Shown here piece by piece: positions 11,984 through 23,703 of a stretch of DNA of 64,000 nt (position 1 is the stretch's first letter; every line of letters begins with the position of its first letter). A program made the position numbers and the translations under genes. Below the pieces are notes generated by a model. The model was not told where the DNA came from. It searched no databases and saw only the letters and a program-made list of their open reading frames with translations. The DNA is from Physcomitrium patens (lineage: Eukaryota > Streptophyta > Bryopsida > Funariales > Funariaceae): the NCBI RefSeq assembly GCF_000002425.4, contig NC_037263.1, positions 4,681,199-4,745,198 of the forward strand, in the 5' to 3' direction.

Positions 11984-12124
11984 GTATATAGACCATAAAA
12001 ATCTCAAGTACTTCATGTCATCATGTATTTCAGATCATTGCCAAGTCCCTCGGAGCATGTCTTTATCAAGATTTGATTTTAAGATAATATATCGATCTAG
12101 AAAATAACAAGGTTTGTTAGATGC
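11984..12124 (+). pseudogene. RNase H remnant of chromovirus copy 1
   Basis: Aligns with 30965-31110 of chromovirus copy 2 (YIDHKNLKYFM, then SMSLSRFDFKIIY). This is the end of the RNase H domain and the start of the linker to integrase. It is bounded by unit B on the left and unit A on the right. Confidence 0.7.
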
Positions 12125-12129
12125 TAACA

Positions 12130-13920
12130 TAATATGTAAAGTCTAGCTTAAGAATGCTCCTGGCACCTGCTTGTAGAAGATAGAATGGAAATTGCAACAA
12201 AAAAATCCTAATTCTAATAGAATACTAATTAAATTCTAATTAGACCATAATAATGCTAAGTAATCTTTAATCAGATTCAAAGAAACCTCAAATAATTTCA
12301 AAGAAATAATAAGAAAGCTTAAAGAAATATTAGAATGATCACAAATATATTTCAAATAAATTACAATTCAATCTTAATTTAATCCTAGTTAAAATCCTAT
12401 TGGACTTCATTCAAACTTTAGGCCAAAACTAATTAAATCTTAAATCCTAAAAAAACCCGAATAAAATCCTAAATCCTAAATAAAACCCTAAATCATAAAC
12501 CAAATCCTAACCAAACCATAACCAAATCCTAAACCAAATTCTAACCAATCCCTAAACGAACTCTGAATCAAACCTTAACTAAACCTTAAATCCTAAACCA
12601 AACTCTAAATCCTAAATCAAATCCTAATCCAATCCTAAAAAAAACTCTAACCAATCTCTAAATAAATCCTAAATCAAATCCTAACTAAACCTTAAATCCT
12701 AAACTCAACTCTAATCTAATCCTAAATCAAACCCTAAATCCTAAATCAAATCCTAATTAAATCTTAAATCTTAAACCAAATCCTAAATCCTAAACCAAAC
12801 CCTAATCAAATCCTAAATGAAATCCTAACCAAACCCTAAATAAAACCCTAAATAAACTCTAAACCAAATCTTAACCAAATCCTAGTAATTTCCACAACAG
12901 ATTCAAACCTCAATAACTAATGAATGAACCATTGATCTTAACCCAAATTTTACAAACTTTTTATAAACTAAGTTGAAAATAAGCATAAAAAATTTGAAAA
13001 TGATCAGAATTAACAAATATACGATAACTTCAAAAACGTGCTCAGGTATTGGTCGGCCTCCTTCTTCAACCTTGATGTCAATCTTCCAGAGCCAATATCT
13101 CTCTTTTTCACCATTCGATTGATCTAAAAATTCTCACACACATAGAAAAACAAGTCTAATATCCTCTCACATAAATTTCACTCCAATCGAATTAGTAGAT
13201 TGCAAAAAATCTTAAAAACCCTTACTAGACTTAAAATTCTACTTTCTAAGACCTTGACTCACTTAAACCTCAATAATCCTCAATTTAATAATTAGATTGA
13301 GCTCAAATTCATAACACATATTGAAAACAACTATAAACATTAATCTACAAAATTTTACTTATAGATTTATTACAAAACTCTTGAAATCATCCAAAACATG
13401 AATCCTATTTTATTTTACAAAACCCAAGTCATCCAAAACAAACCTTGACTTTGTAAAGCTCTTACAAAGTCAATATAGATCCAAATCATCAAAAACCAAT
13501 GCTCATGAAAATCCTATCCAATATTCTATCGAAATCCACTCTCCGATCTACCAAAGATTTCGGGAGTCATCGTCGAGACTCAGTTTTGTGCCTCAGGGTC
13601 TGATTTTGACCTTGGTTCATAACCGGCCCTCTCCGGGTATCAACATCTAATTTTTCTAAATAATTTTTACTAGAATTTACTCTTAAATACTTCCTAAAGA
13701 TGTCTATATCATTTATTTTTCCAATCTACCTTATTTTGGCTTATTTTTGGCCCTACAAAGTAAATAGAAGCTATTTTTTCTAAAAAAGTAGCATTACTAC
13801 TAAAAGTTTTACTACCTTCCTATCTTTTATCCACATTTTTTTACTTTTTATTTTAACTTTGCTCTTCTATAATAAGATCCATATTATCATCTTTCACCAT
13901 ATAGTCATGTTACAGCACAA
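12130..13920. repeat. Unit A, unclassified dispersed repeat with telomere-like array (copy 1)
   Basis: About 1.8 kb inserted in the chromovirus linker, flanked by TAACA at 12125-12129 and 13921-13925 (possible 5-bp target duplication). It aligns with 43045-44810: a shared left part (AATAATGCTAA), the CCTAAA-rich array, then GGCCTCCTTCTTCAACCTTG-like, TTTTGTGCCTCAGGGT-like and GCTCTTCTATAATAA words. No coding capacity is seen. An LTR-type or non-coding element is possible; the class is unknown. Confidence 0.7.
12415..12885. repeat. Degenerate telomere-like CCCTAAA / ATCCTAAA array
   Basis: About 470 bp of imperfect units built on AAATCCTAAAC and AACCCTAAAT. A handful are the exact plant telomere heptamer CCCTAAA. 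The array is internal to unit A, and a matching array lies in the second copy, so it belongs to the repeat and is not a chromosome end. Confidence 0.8.
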
Positions 13921-13929
13921 TAACACTCT

Positions 13930-15480
13930 TTTTAGACGTTTTTATCTTATATCAAATGAAGGAGATGCATCTTTTGATCAATAAAGAACGATTTTCTTGA
14001 AGCATGAGCATTTTTATCTTCAAGTAATGAAATCAATGTTGATTGTTGATGCAATCCATATGAAACAAATCTAATCAAGTATGTCTTCTGATCCTCTTAT
14101 TCATAATATCAAGAATCCTTCTTCTAAGTTCCTAATTACTTTTAAGTTTGAGTTCAAAAACAACCTATTCTATTTTGAAGGTCGATTATATGTTTAAAAA
14201 TGAGAAGCACAATTACATGTTCTTCAAGCACATCGTGACTTTTCAACAATAGGATATTTTGGATGCAACAAGACTTTGGAGCTTATATCTAGAGATTTTT
14301 TGTAGCCACAAATGTGAAAGGGTCTGAAAGGCTTTGTTTAATCATGCGACATTTGTTTAAGAACAAAAACTCCCCATCATTGACCTTACGGACTTCTTCA
14401 ACCATTACTCATTCTAAAACAATCTTAGTCTTTTGTTTCTATGGATTTTATCATGGATCTTCTAATCTAATGTTCTTATGACTCCATATTTGTGATAGTA
14501 GATCATTTTACCAAGATGGCATATTTTGTACCATATACAAAATCTATCACAAGTGAAGAAATAACTAAACTCTTTCTTAACAACATCTATCGCTATCATG
14601 GATTATCCAAGGATACTATATCAGATAGCAGAACTCTGTTTGTATCAAGATTTTGGTAGACTCTTTTCAAGATTCTAAAAGTAGATATAAAATTATCTTT
14701 GGCATTCTATCTTCAAATTGATGGACAAATGGAGCATATTAATCAAGTTTTGGAGTAATATTTAAGATGTACTATCAACTACCAACAAGATGATTAGACA
14801 ACTCTTTTGCTATTGGGAGAGTTTGCTTATAATAACACAATACATTCTTCTACAAAACAAACACCTTTATTTGTCAATTATGGTTATCATCCACGACTTA
14901 ATACTTTTGACTTTTTTGAAGCTGATAATCTTGTAGTGGAAGATTTAACAAATCGTTTGTCAGAGCTACATGCAACAATAAAGGCATAGTTAAAAGAAGC
15001 TTAAGATCAAGAAAAGATCAATGTAGATGTCTATCAAAAAGAACAACTTCCATTCCATGTAGGTGACAAGGTATGATTACTTTGTTGCAATATCAAGACT
15101 ACTCATCCTTGTGATAAGTTGGACTATTGTAGGCTTGGACCATTTCCTATTTTTATACAAATCAATCTAGTTGCATATTATTTATACCTATTGGAGTCAA
15201 TAAAAATCTATCTAGTATTCTGCATGTCTCTTCTTGAATCATACAAGATAGTGGACATACCAAGAAGAAGACAAGCTCTACCTCCTCCTATAGAAGTGGA
15301 GAACAATGAAGAGTTTGAAGTAGAAGAAATCATAGATTCTAGGCAGCACCAAAATAAATTGAAATATCTTGTCCACTGACGCAGATATAATATTAATAAA
15401 TGCACATGGAAGCCAATAAAGAATCTTGCAAATGCAACAAAGGTGAAAGAGGCTTTTCATCAATGACATCCATCAAAATT
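13930..15480 (+). pseudogene. Integrase with C-terminal chromodomain, chromovirus copy 1
   Basis: After unit A the pol frame resumes with the linker and zinc-binding region, then the integrase core: MDFIMDL near 14447, SDSRTLF near 14624, DGQMEHINQ near 14720 (the D, D and E positions all still present) and NYGYHPRLNTFDF near 14876. It ends with a chromodomain at about 15310-15460 (EVEEIIDSRQHQNKLKYLVH ... TWKPIKNL). Chromodomains direct integration to marked chromatin in this branch. Many TAG stops replacing Trp or Gln and several frameshifts show that it is dead. Confidence 0.85.
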
Positions 15481-16033
15481 AAGATGAAAACCTTCTTTAT
15501 AAAAAAAAACAAGATCTAGGCAAGATAACATTTTACTTTCAATCCTTGTTTGTAATTTCTTTGTAGTTGTGACGCTAAGAAGATGAAGAATCAACAACCA
15601 ATAAATTTGAATGAAGAGCCTTTGTTTGCTGACCTATCGGATGAGACATTGCAATTGTCACAACCTTCTAGATAATACAATTGAGATGATGATCCTCAAG
15701 AATGACATGTTTTTTCTCAAATAGATGGCAAAATATAACGCGTTTGATATCACGACCTTGGAAGAGACTCTCGATGTTTGATAATTTTATTAGAGGTATG
15801 AACAACTCATGATAGTATTCCAAATGTTTGATTTTGAGGAAGTTATGAAGGTCTCAATAATGACCAAATAACAAGGTGATCTTCTTGCCTTGGTATGGGA
15901 CACTATCAATGGTTGAAAGGCCCTATCAACCATCTTCAAAGAGAACATAGATCTGAGTATGTGGCAAATAAAATTCATCTCATCATAGATTTTTTCAATA
16001 TATGATGACCGCTATTCATGGAATTCATGCCTA

Positions 16034-16610
16034 GAAGACGAGGTAATGTCACAGACATTCACATATAAGTCAGTAATTACTTGTATAAATAGATAGAAGT
16101 AAATAGAAATAGATAAAAGTAAATTAATTCTATAATATCTTCTAAAGAAGCTTCTTAGAAGCTATATAGATGCTACTTTGACTTTATAGGTATCCATTGT
16201 TGATTTTTAGGTTAGAAACTTAGTCAATAAGTTAATCATGTACCATACATATTGGTAGCTTGAAGAACAAGCTAATTATGTCGCACATATTTAAAAAAAC
16301 TTTTCTTGTAAGTCAAGGCATGTGTCCTACAAAGTCAACATATATTGGAGGTCCTATAGAACATTGTCACATAGTCCCTAGTTAGATAATATCTGTAGAA
16401 ATAAGAGCGAAGCCTTCTTCACTCTTGTCAACTCTTTTTATGCTTCTAGTCTAGTTTCAAAGGTCTTAAGTTTTCTTGTCTTTTGGCAATAAGCCATTCT
16501 TCTTTCTTTTTAATATATGTACTTCTTTATTTCTATTTTGTGACTTTTTCTTTAATCATATTTCATTGGTTTATATATCATTTTTTAGTTCATGTCCTTA
16601 TTAATTTGTA
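16034..16610 (+). repeat. Polypurine tract and 3' LTR of chromovirus copy 1
   Basis: AAGACGAGGTAA just before 16047 is the polypurine tract. The LTR then starts TGTCACAGACATTCACATAT and aligns with the 5' LTR at 9515 until about 16610, where similarity fades without a clear CA end. Confidence 0.8.
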
Positions 16611-16619
16611 ATATTAAGC

Positions 16620-16930
16620 AGATAGATAACCAAAAATGTATTGATTCAACTCAAGAGCTTTTATTTGCAGACTTATGAGATGAGACATTACAATTGTCAC
16701 AACCTTCAAGATGATGAAATTGAGATGAAGATCTTCAAGTACAACATGTCTTTTCTCAAATAAATGAATCTTTATTTTTTTATAAAGAAGAAGTAAGTCA
16801 GAGTATTTTATTCATTACCACAACTACAATATCAATGAACATATATACAAACAAATAAAAAAATCCAGCAAATACATTACAAAAAATATAAGAGTTTCAT
16901 CGATGCTATTCTCAAAAATATCAATCTATT
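16620..16930 (+). mobile_element. Out-of-order chromovirus tail fragments
   Basis: Positions 16625-16770 repeat the sequence found at about 15595-15725 (the ACATTGCAATTGTCACAACC region upstream of the 3' LTR). Positions 16795-16910 resemble the chromodomain region at 15375-15475. In the intact element these two pieces occur in the opposite order, so this is a rearranged or doubly inserted remnant. Confidence 0.55.
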
Positions 16931-17069
16931 TGAAGATGACTTTTCTATGAAGCTATTGCTGGAAATTATAAATATTAAATAGAAAAAATATGAAAGGTTC
17001 ACAATGAGAATTATAATCTTAAGATTCACAATGAGAATTAAAATCTAAATAAAATTAAGATTAGGATTT

Positions 17070-17400
17070 CGGCCAAATTTTGGCATGGCTCTGCCCTTCA
17101 CCTAAAAGAGGAGAGAAAGAGGGCTTGGAAAACCAAGCCTTTCTTATACAATTAAGCGGAGGCTCGTAGAAGGGTGGCTACATCTCCACCCTTGATTTTT
17201 AAGATCCCTAATCTAGATCTATAGCCTTCATTCATCCAAGAGCCAATCTCATTACCAAGGCTGATGGCTCTTGTAAGTCGTCAAGAAAGCATTTTTTTTA
17301 TAAATCTAACTTCACTATTGTATTCAAAACACCTTTTTAAGCTAAGATCGTGTACTCACATGCCTCAATCCATACTCAATTATAATTTTCATGGAAGTTT
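17070..17400. repeat. Repeat D, unclassified (copy 1)
   Basis: About 320 bp aligning with 36600-36925 in the same orientation: TTTGGCATGGCT, CCAAGCC, ACAATTAAGCGGAGGCTCGT, TCTAGATCTATAGCCTTCAT and TTCATCCAAGAG are shared with few changes. It is non-coding. It lies between chromovirus copy 1 and the next gypsy element. An LTR portion is possible. Confidence 0.6.
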
Positions 17401-17974
17401 TTACTTACAAGGATCTTGGTAATTTATGTGAAATGCTTCAAAATGAGAATTTCATTACTTCTCTTGTATTTTAAAGAAGAGGTTGCTGATCTTGTTTTCT
17501 TCACTCCACGAGGTAAATCCGGTGCCACCATTGCATTAAAAAGACTCCCATTAAGTAGAAGAACCACCATGTTGCTTAAATTTATCAAATTTGGAGGAAA
17601 ATCCAAAATTATCATTACTAACTTCCCTAAATCTTTTAGAGAATTATAATTCCAACTCCTAAATCATGTGAATGATTATAGATGCACTCATAGGCTTTTA
17701 ATCAACCCTTATAGTAATGACTAACAACCTCTAAATTATTAAATTAACTAAGTTGCTATTCTAATTTTGTAACTCTTATCACTTTAGTCCTAATTAACCT
17801 AATTCAAGGAATTAGGCTATGATTTATACCATCAAAGGTTGTAATCCTAAAAATTCTATAAAACCAAATTCCACTTATATAAATCCTAATCTAACATGTC
17901 TAATTATTATAAAATAGAAAAATAATAAAAATTTAAATTTTAGAGTATAATTGAAAATTCACACATAAAGTCTT
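17401..17974. other. AT-rich spacer
   Basis: No gene recognised. Two overlapping open frames of 60-80 codons on opposite strands around 17416-17649 have no family resemblance and are probably chance. Confidence 0.4.
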
Positions 17975-18742
17975 TGTAGAATAGATATTAGTTCGTTTTT
18001 GTAAGATATTGGTAAAATAGATTAATAGTCCATAGAATAGTTAGTTCAAGAAGATGGATGGTTGATTTAGTTATTAAAAGTGGTTAATTATAGAATTATG
18101 GTTACGATCCAGAAATCAATAGCAATTATATAGGAGTTGTAGAAGTTTGTTGGGAGGCCAGACTGTGATAGTCATGAGCCGGGGTTAAGCTTGGTGCTAC
18201 TTCTTTGTTTTCTTTGTTGTTTTTGTTGTTGAAGAGTAATGGATAGTTTTTGAATACTGAGAAGTGAGTCTGTAGAATAAATGAGAGATTGATTTATGAA
18301 TTATTGATTATGTAATTAGAATATTATATGATTGAATTATATGAGAAGTTATTGGAAGTTTGATTATGAATGGAAGATTATGATTGTTGTTTATTGAGAG
18401 TTGTGTGTATTTTGGACAAAGGAAGTCTGTGATTACAGAAATTCTATGGATCTAGATTGGTTGGAATGAAGTCTGTTATTCATGGTGTTGGATGGAATTT
18501 ATGAATTTTGAGCAGTCTTTTAAGAGTGCGAAGTTGCACATTATGGTTATCAATTGATGAAGGAGTATTGTTCCTAGAAGGAAGCATTGTAGTATTTCTT
18601 GGTGTTTTAGTAGTCCAGATTACAATTAATTGTGTGATCCTAATAAGTAAAGCTCATGCACTTAGTCTTTTCCTATGTTTGAATTTCCTTATACAGGTTT
18701 ATTGTGAAAGAAATTTGTAGAATAAGTAAAACGACAATTACA
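17975..18742 (+). repeat. 5' LTR of the 18-27 kb gypsy element
   Basis: Starts TGTAGAATAGATATTAGTTC and ends ..CGACAATTACA. It resembles the LTRs at 48229 and 53908 (GTTAAGCTTGGTGCTAC, AATAAGTAAAACGA words). It holds only one copy of the 28-bp GGCCAGACTGTGA unit (near 18157), where the relatives hold five and seven. Confidence 0.85.
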
Positions 18743-18745
18743 TTT

Positions 18746-18762
18746 TGGCACCGCTGTCGAGG
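18746..18762 (+). other. Primer binding site
   Basis: TGGCACCGCTGTCGAGG three to four bases after the LTR. It is close to the TGGCGCCGTTGCCGGGG type used by Athila/Tat-like plant elements, usually assigned to tRNA-Asp. Confidence 0.7.
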
Positions 18763-18851
18763 ATTGACAATAGCATTGAGTGTTAGGAATTAACTGCTGA
18801 ATGAGTAGATGAGAAATAGGAAGCAAATTTAGTAATATATAATGAAAGATT

Positions 18852-20700
18852 ATGGTTATTAAAAATGAGAATATTGCAGTAAAGAAAGTACGCCAATCGA
18901 AAGAAAGACAAGAGAGAGTACAAGTAAGAGAATCGTTGCAAAATGAGCAAGAATGTAAGTTAAAAAGAAAGCATTAACAAAGTTGGATTAAGCCATGGTT
19001 GCATGTCCATCGGCATATTCGAGCATACCCAAAAGCTGACCTATCTCTAATATTTCAGACATATATACCATTAAGAAAATTATCAAGAGCACTCGCAAGA
19101 AATTTTATCAAGAGCATAGCATATCTCTTCAGCTCGTTAACTACAAGTGGAGGAAACACAGAAGAATTGGGTACTCCATTGGATACCTTCTCAATAGCAA
19201 AAACTACCAATTTTATAAAAATTGGTTCTGTAGAATTGCATAAATTACTTGTCAATAAGAGCCAATTCAGCGTATTTCAAAATTCATCATTTTTACCTCC
19301 AATTCAATCAATAAATTTATTTAGGGATAATAATAGTAAATTGAAGAAGTTAAAAAGTCCGGGAAAGATAATTGGAGAAGGCAGTGGTAATTTTAATAAG
19401 AGATTAAGTAGCACATTGTCCTCTTTAATGGCGACAGGTGGTCCAGCGGTTCCAATAGCAGTACAAATAGGTGACGTGAGCGATCGCACAATGAGCATGG
19501 CTCCATTACCTACTTTTAGGGGCTTTCCAAGTACGGATCTTGATCAATATTTATCTCAGTTTTTGATAGCATGTGTAGCAAATAATAGAAGAATCGAAGA
19601 TATTTGGTTACGATGGTTGCCAGCAACCTTAAAAGACACGACATTTGAATGGTACAACTGCCAACTAGTGGATCAATTTTCGAATTGGAAAGCATTGAAG
19701 AATGCATTTTTAACCCATTTTTGGCCAATAGGTTTTGAGGATTGTCTTTGAGAGAGGTTAATGAATAGCAAAATGATCCTAGGGGAGGCGGTCGAATTGT
19801 ATTATGGCCGGGTAGCTGATATACTTAGTAAGTAGCCAAATTACCAAATATCGGAGGCATTTATCTTATCCATATTAATCAATGGTTTGTAACTACCAGA
19901 GTTAAAAATGTTTGTGAAGGAAGCTCAATCCATTATGGTATTTACATCCGTTAATAGAGCCAAGGTTTGGGAGGAATGCCATTATGATCAGTTTTTAACT
20001 GCGGGAGCTACGATGATTCCAGTTCAAGGCAGTTTTCAAAATCCGATTTGAAACGGATCAGTGGGTACTTATCTATGGATGTTAGATACAAGGACCAATT
20101 TTAGTGCGAATATTCAAGGGCTAATTAATGTCATCCCATTACAAGCTATGCCACCAAACATGACAACAGCATATGCTTACTATTTTTTGTATCAACAATA
20201 AGGATTAACTGAGATAGAGTTACCAATAATATCAGCCCTAAAAGATTTCAATGAAGCCTTGTTGTTGAACCTGATGAAGAAAATGGAAGAAATGGCCATC
20301 AATATTTTCAAGGATAAGGAGAAGAGACAAAAGCCTACCAATACTAGGACCAATGTTTGATACAGTAATTGTAAGGGCCACAGTCATTTGGTAATAGAAT
20401 GTCCTTCATCCTCACAAATGATGGATCAATGTACATTTTGTGGAAGAAAGCACTTAACAACTAATTGTTGGAATTTACAACGGCAATAATAATTCAGTAA
20501 TCAGACCATGATACCACCAACTCACTGGGATGTCAATCAAGTTCAATCGGAAAATACGTTTGGATGGAATGGAAAGCGATCTAATTGACAAAATCAAGCA
20601 TTCAATAACTTTCAAAGTTCCAATTTTAATCAGGGGTCTGCATCAAACCCCCAGCACTACGGAAAGAAGTAGTAGAGATATCAATAATGAGGACTAATTA
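18852..20700 (+). pseudogene. gag: gag of the 18-27 kb gypsy element
   Basis: From MVIKNEN the frame runs through a basic N-terminal region, a linker and the capsid core: LPTFRGFPSTDLDQYLSQFL near 19510, DIWLRWLPATLKDTTFEWY near 19600, then the SYYGRVADIL-like and ILINGL region. Near 20380-20470 a CCHC-type knuckle region remains (CTFCGRKHLTTNC). One TAA near 18976 and several TGA/TAG stops in Trp or Arg positions break it, and a net frameshift lies near 20.7 kb. The 250-residue open part (18999-19751) is the best preserved. The protein would form the virus-like particle. Confidence 0.85.
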
Positions 20701-20766
20701 GGGAGGCTTTGGATCTGTTTCAAGCTGTTCTATTCTTCATGCCACTCCAAAAAAATATCCTTTCCA

Positions 20767-21870
20767 TTGACAGGTCTTCTTAGAGGCGTGAATTCCAAGG
20801 AAGCTCTGTCTACTGTTTCAATTTTGAGTCCAAGGCAGAAGAATATCTTACCTCAAGGAGTTAAACTCCAACTAATGAAAAGAAAGAGGGCATTGGATAT
20901 TATCCTAAATATGGAATCTTATGATATATTGAAGGATTTGGATGCTATTCGACCTTCTATTTCTATGAAGCAACTTTTAGCGATCGCACCAAAGTACCGT
21001 TCTATATTAAATTCATCACTAATACGGCATTGATAACGTAATAAGAAAGTATGTGAGGTCAGTTTGAACCTTGACCTAGGTGCACCAACCATCGATGTTT
21101 CGATTGATGGTGTCATGATCTCTGGTGTTCAGGTGGATGGTGGTTCCAGTGTCAATTTAATGAACGTTGATACAATGGATGCTTTAGATTTGAAACACTT
21201 AGTATCCACAACATTGCTATTACGGATGGTAAATCATAGCCGGGTTAAACCAATGTATATTTTACAGAGTGTTTAAATTATAATTGCTGATATTGCATAT
21301 GCAATTGACTATATCGTCTTTTAGCTACAACGTTCAACTTTATTGTATCTAATTTTATTAAGATGATCTTGGCTTTATGAGATGAAGGCCAAGAACAATT
21401 GGGGTTGGGGTACTTTGACAATTGACAAGGGCGGCGATAAAATGGTATTACAAATGTACTCAGTACGCTATCATGGGGAGTCTCAATTGCTAGCATTTGA
21501 ATTGACGTTGGATGATGAGTTTAGCTTCGATGATAATGTAATCATACTGATTACGAAGGCGCCCGTAGAGGCAATGCAACACCTTAGAATGATGTACCAA
21601 TGTGGAGGTCCAAGGAAGTACTTGATATACTCCAAGGATTTGGAAAGCTCTAATTATGTTAGTATTGATTGGATGACCAAGTATGATGTGCACCATGTTA
21701 GTGCCTTGGACATAGGATTCAGTACTTTACACATGTTGGACTTACCAACTGATTTTCAACCAGCGCGAGGATTGAAACACAACATCATTGTTGCACCTTT
21801 ATGTCAAACTATTAACTTGACAACCATAGTAGAGCCATGGACAATTAAGGTCTACGAAGGTATTAGAGAC
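20767..21870 (+). pseudogene. Protease region of the 18-27 kb gypsy element
   Basis: The frame carries VDGGSSVNLMNVDTMDALDL near 21130, where the DGG triplet stands for the retropepsin active site, preceded by GAPTIDVSIDGVMISGVQ. It later has WGWGTLTIDKG near 21400 (compare LLGRPWL..K..WG in this family). A spacer with SIDWMTKYDVHHVSALD leads into RT. A TAA at 21276 and a TGA near 21380 interrupt it. Its counterpart is at 51950-52684. Confidence 0.8.
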
Positions 21871-22342
21871 TAGGAGTTGACCTGTTGGACAAAATTTTTC
21901 TTATATCATAAGTCCGCTTTTGCTTGGACTTATGCTGATTTAAAGAATATTCTTATTGACATCTATGAACATCATATCATTTCAGAGGAGAACGCTAAAC
22001 CACTGCGGCAAAGGCAACATTGCCTTAATCCTAAATATTCCCTCATGATGAAGGAGAAATTGGACAAGCTTCTTACGGTTGGTTTTATTTACCCAGTATC
22101 GAATAGCGAGTGGATTTCTCCAATCATGATGGTGCCGAAAAAGAATGGAAAAATCTACGTTTGTCAAGATTTTTGAAAACTTAATGGGGCCACCAAAAAA
22201 TATTACTTTTCGTTGCCTTTTACAGATAGTATATTAGACGTTGTAGCCGGTCATGAATGTTATTTGTTCTTTGATAGATTTTTCGGATATAATCAAGTTC
22301 AATATGCAACGGACGACCAGCTTAAGACGACTTTTACTACGG
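21871..22342 (+). pseudogene. Reverse transcriptase, N-terminal part
   Basis: Contains LNPKYSLMMKEKLDKLLTVG, then PIMMVPKKNGKIYVCQDF and ATKKYYFSLPFTDS, the fingers of a gypsy RT. The reading stops at TTFTT where the solo LTR enters at 22343, and it resumes with DWDTFAYCMMPFGL at 23708. One TGA (Trp/Arg position) at 22174 lies in frame. Confidence 0.85.
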
Positions 22343-22514
22343 TGTCGTATTACGTGCTTTCCTGCTCGAGAACGCGCCGGGCGTCTGGCTGTAGAAGGTA
22401 GTATGGAGATTTGCCGATAGTCAAGCAGTCTATCAATTTTTGACTGCTGGAATATAAACGACTGCAACAATGTACCGTAAATCTATACGGATGCTCTTCG
22501 ACTGCTTGTCGAAG

Positions 22515-22550
<36 letters not shown>

Positions 22551-23703
22551 CCCAGCCGATAGGTCTCTAGACGTTACAGAGAACCCCGAACAACCCAAAC
22601 TGTTAATCTTCAATACCTCTTTGTACTTTCGATCTTGTATCCACTGACTGTCTTGTTAGATTAACCCAATAAATTTCATTCACTCCGCATACTCAATCCT
22701 ATAGACACCCCTTTAATCCTTCAATCACAGATGTAACTCGATTTTATAAAACAGTCAAGAGTATTCAAACCCACTTCATTTAAAAATCCCAATTCACCAT
22801 TACAACACTGACTTCAGCAGCGATTGCCTCAGTCTTCCCAAAACTCTACGAAGAAGAAAAATCCAAATTCTATGTCTTTCCTTCCCCGACCCGAAGCATG
22901 AAGCTCCTCTCTCTAATTCCCTTGATCTTCCAAAAACCTCGAATGAAAAACCGAACTGGTAACCTTGCAAAAGCTTGAAAACTCGCTCCCCCCCCCGATT
23001 TCTCCAAAAAAAAACCTCCCCCCGCAAAACTATATCCCCCCCTAACCTTATCCTCTGAATTTCTTCAATCTTCCGTCTTAGATCCGGAATTGGCTCTCAC
23101 CTCAAGCTTGGATCCGAAATTGGCTCTCGCCGTCAAGCTTTCTCCTCTGTTTTTACCTTTAAGAAATCCATTTACCAAAAACAACATTCCCTGAAACGGC
23201 ACAGAGAACAGGACAGCCTGAAACAGAATCGAACCCCGTAATCGAGACTACATTGAGTCGCCCGACCAATTCAGGTCCTATATTGGGAAAGATGCCCGTA
23301 GTAACTTGGATGTTCCCGTAATTGGGTCAAATTGGTCCTCGCGTCAGATTGGCTAAGACCCGTAGTAAGACCTGGATTTCCCGTAATTAGACTGCATTGG
23401 GTTGACCGGCCAATTCAGGTCTCATATTGGATAAGAGGACCCGGATTGGATTATCGAAATTGGATCCAATTGGCTCCTCGAACCCGTCGTGTGAATTGGT
23501 CCTTCTCTTCCTGCTGACTCCCATTATTGGAATCGAACGGAGCATTTTAGTATGCCCCGGCTGACTGTAACGGAGTGATTAAACCTGACCACTCAGTATT
23601 TGTACTGGAGTTGGTTGATGCTCCCAATATTCGAGGTAACTGAATATTAATAAAATTCCCCTTTCTTTTTATTTTCACTGTATACTCGTGTTACAACACG
23701 ACA
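22343..23703 (-). mobile_element. Solo LTR of a third family (LTR-C copy 1)
   Basis: 1361 bp bounded by TGTCGT and ACGACA and flanked by a 4-bp duplication ACGG (22339-22342 and 23704-23707). Removing it with one ACGG restores the RT reading exactly. Orientation is minus, because the homologous copy at 27238-28580 has a polypurine tract on its high-coordinate side. Inside are a T34 run (22517-22550), a C-rich stretch, and two copies of a GATCCGGAATTGGCTC-type tandem unit near 23080-23135. Short open frames in it are not genes. Confidence 0.85.

Larger units (their letters stand above)
9515..16610 (+). mobile_element. Ty3/gypsy chromovirus copy 1 (degenerate, composite)
   Basis: Two related LTRs (9515-10079 and 16047 to about 16610) enclose a tRNA-iMet-type PBS, a gag remnant, a short RNase H remnant, integrase and a C-terminal chromodomain, then a polypurine tract (AAGACGAGGTAA). 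The gene order and terminal chromodomain identify the chromovirus branch of Ty3/gypsy. Protease, RT and most of RNase H are absent: their place is taken by unit B (10838-11983), and unit A (12130-13920) interrupts the RNase H-integrase linker. All reading frames are broken by many nonsense codons. No target duplication is evident. Confidence 0.85.

Noticed and set aside
12415..12885. Chromosome-end telomere
   Set aside because: The array is degenerate, internal to a repeat present twice, and flanked by retrotransposon sequence.
22343..23703. Several 60-90 codon open frames
   Set aside because: They lie in a solo LTR, on both strands, and one ends identically in both LTR copies because the LTR start is shared.
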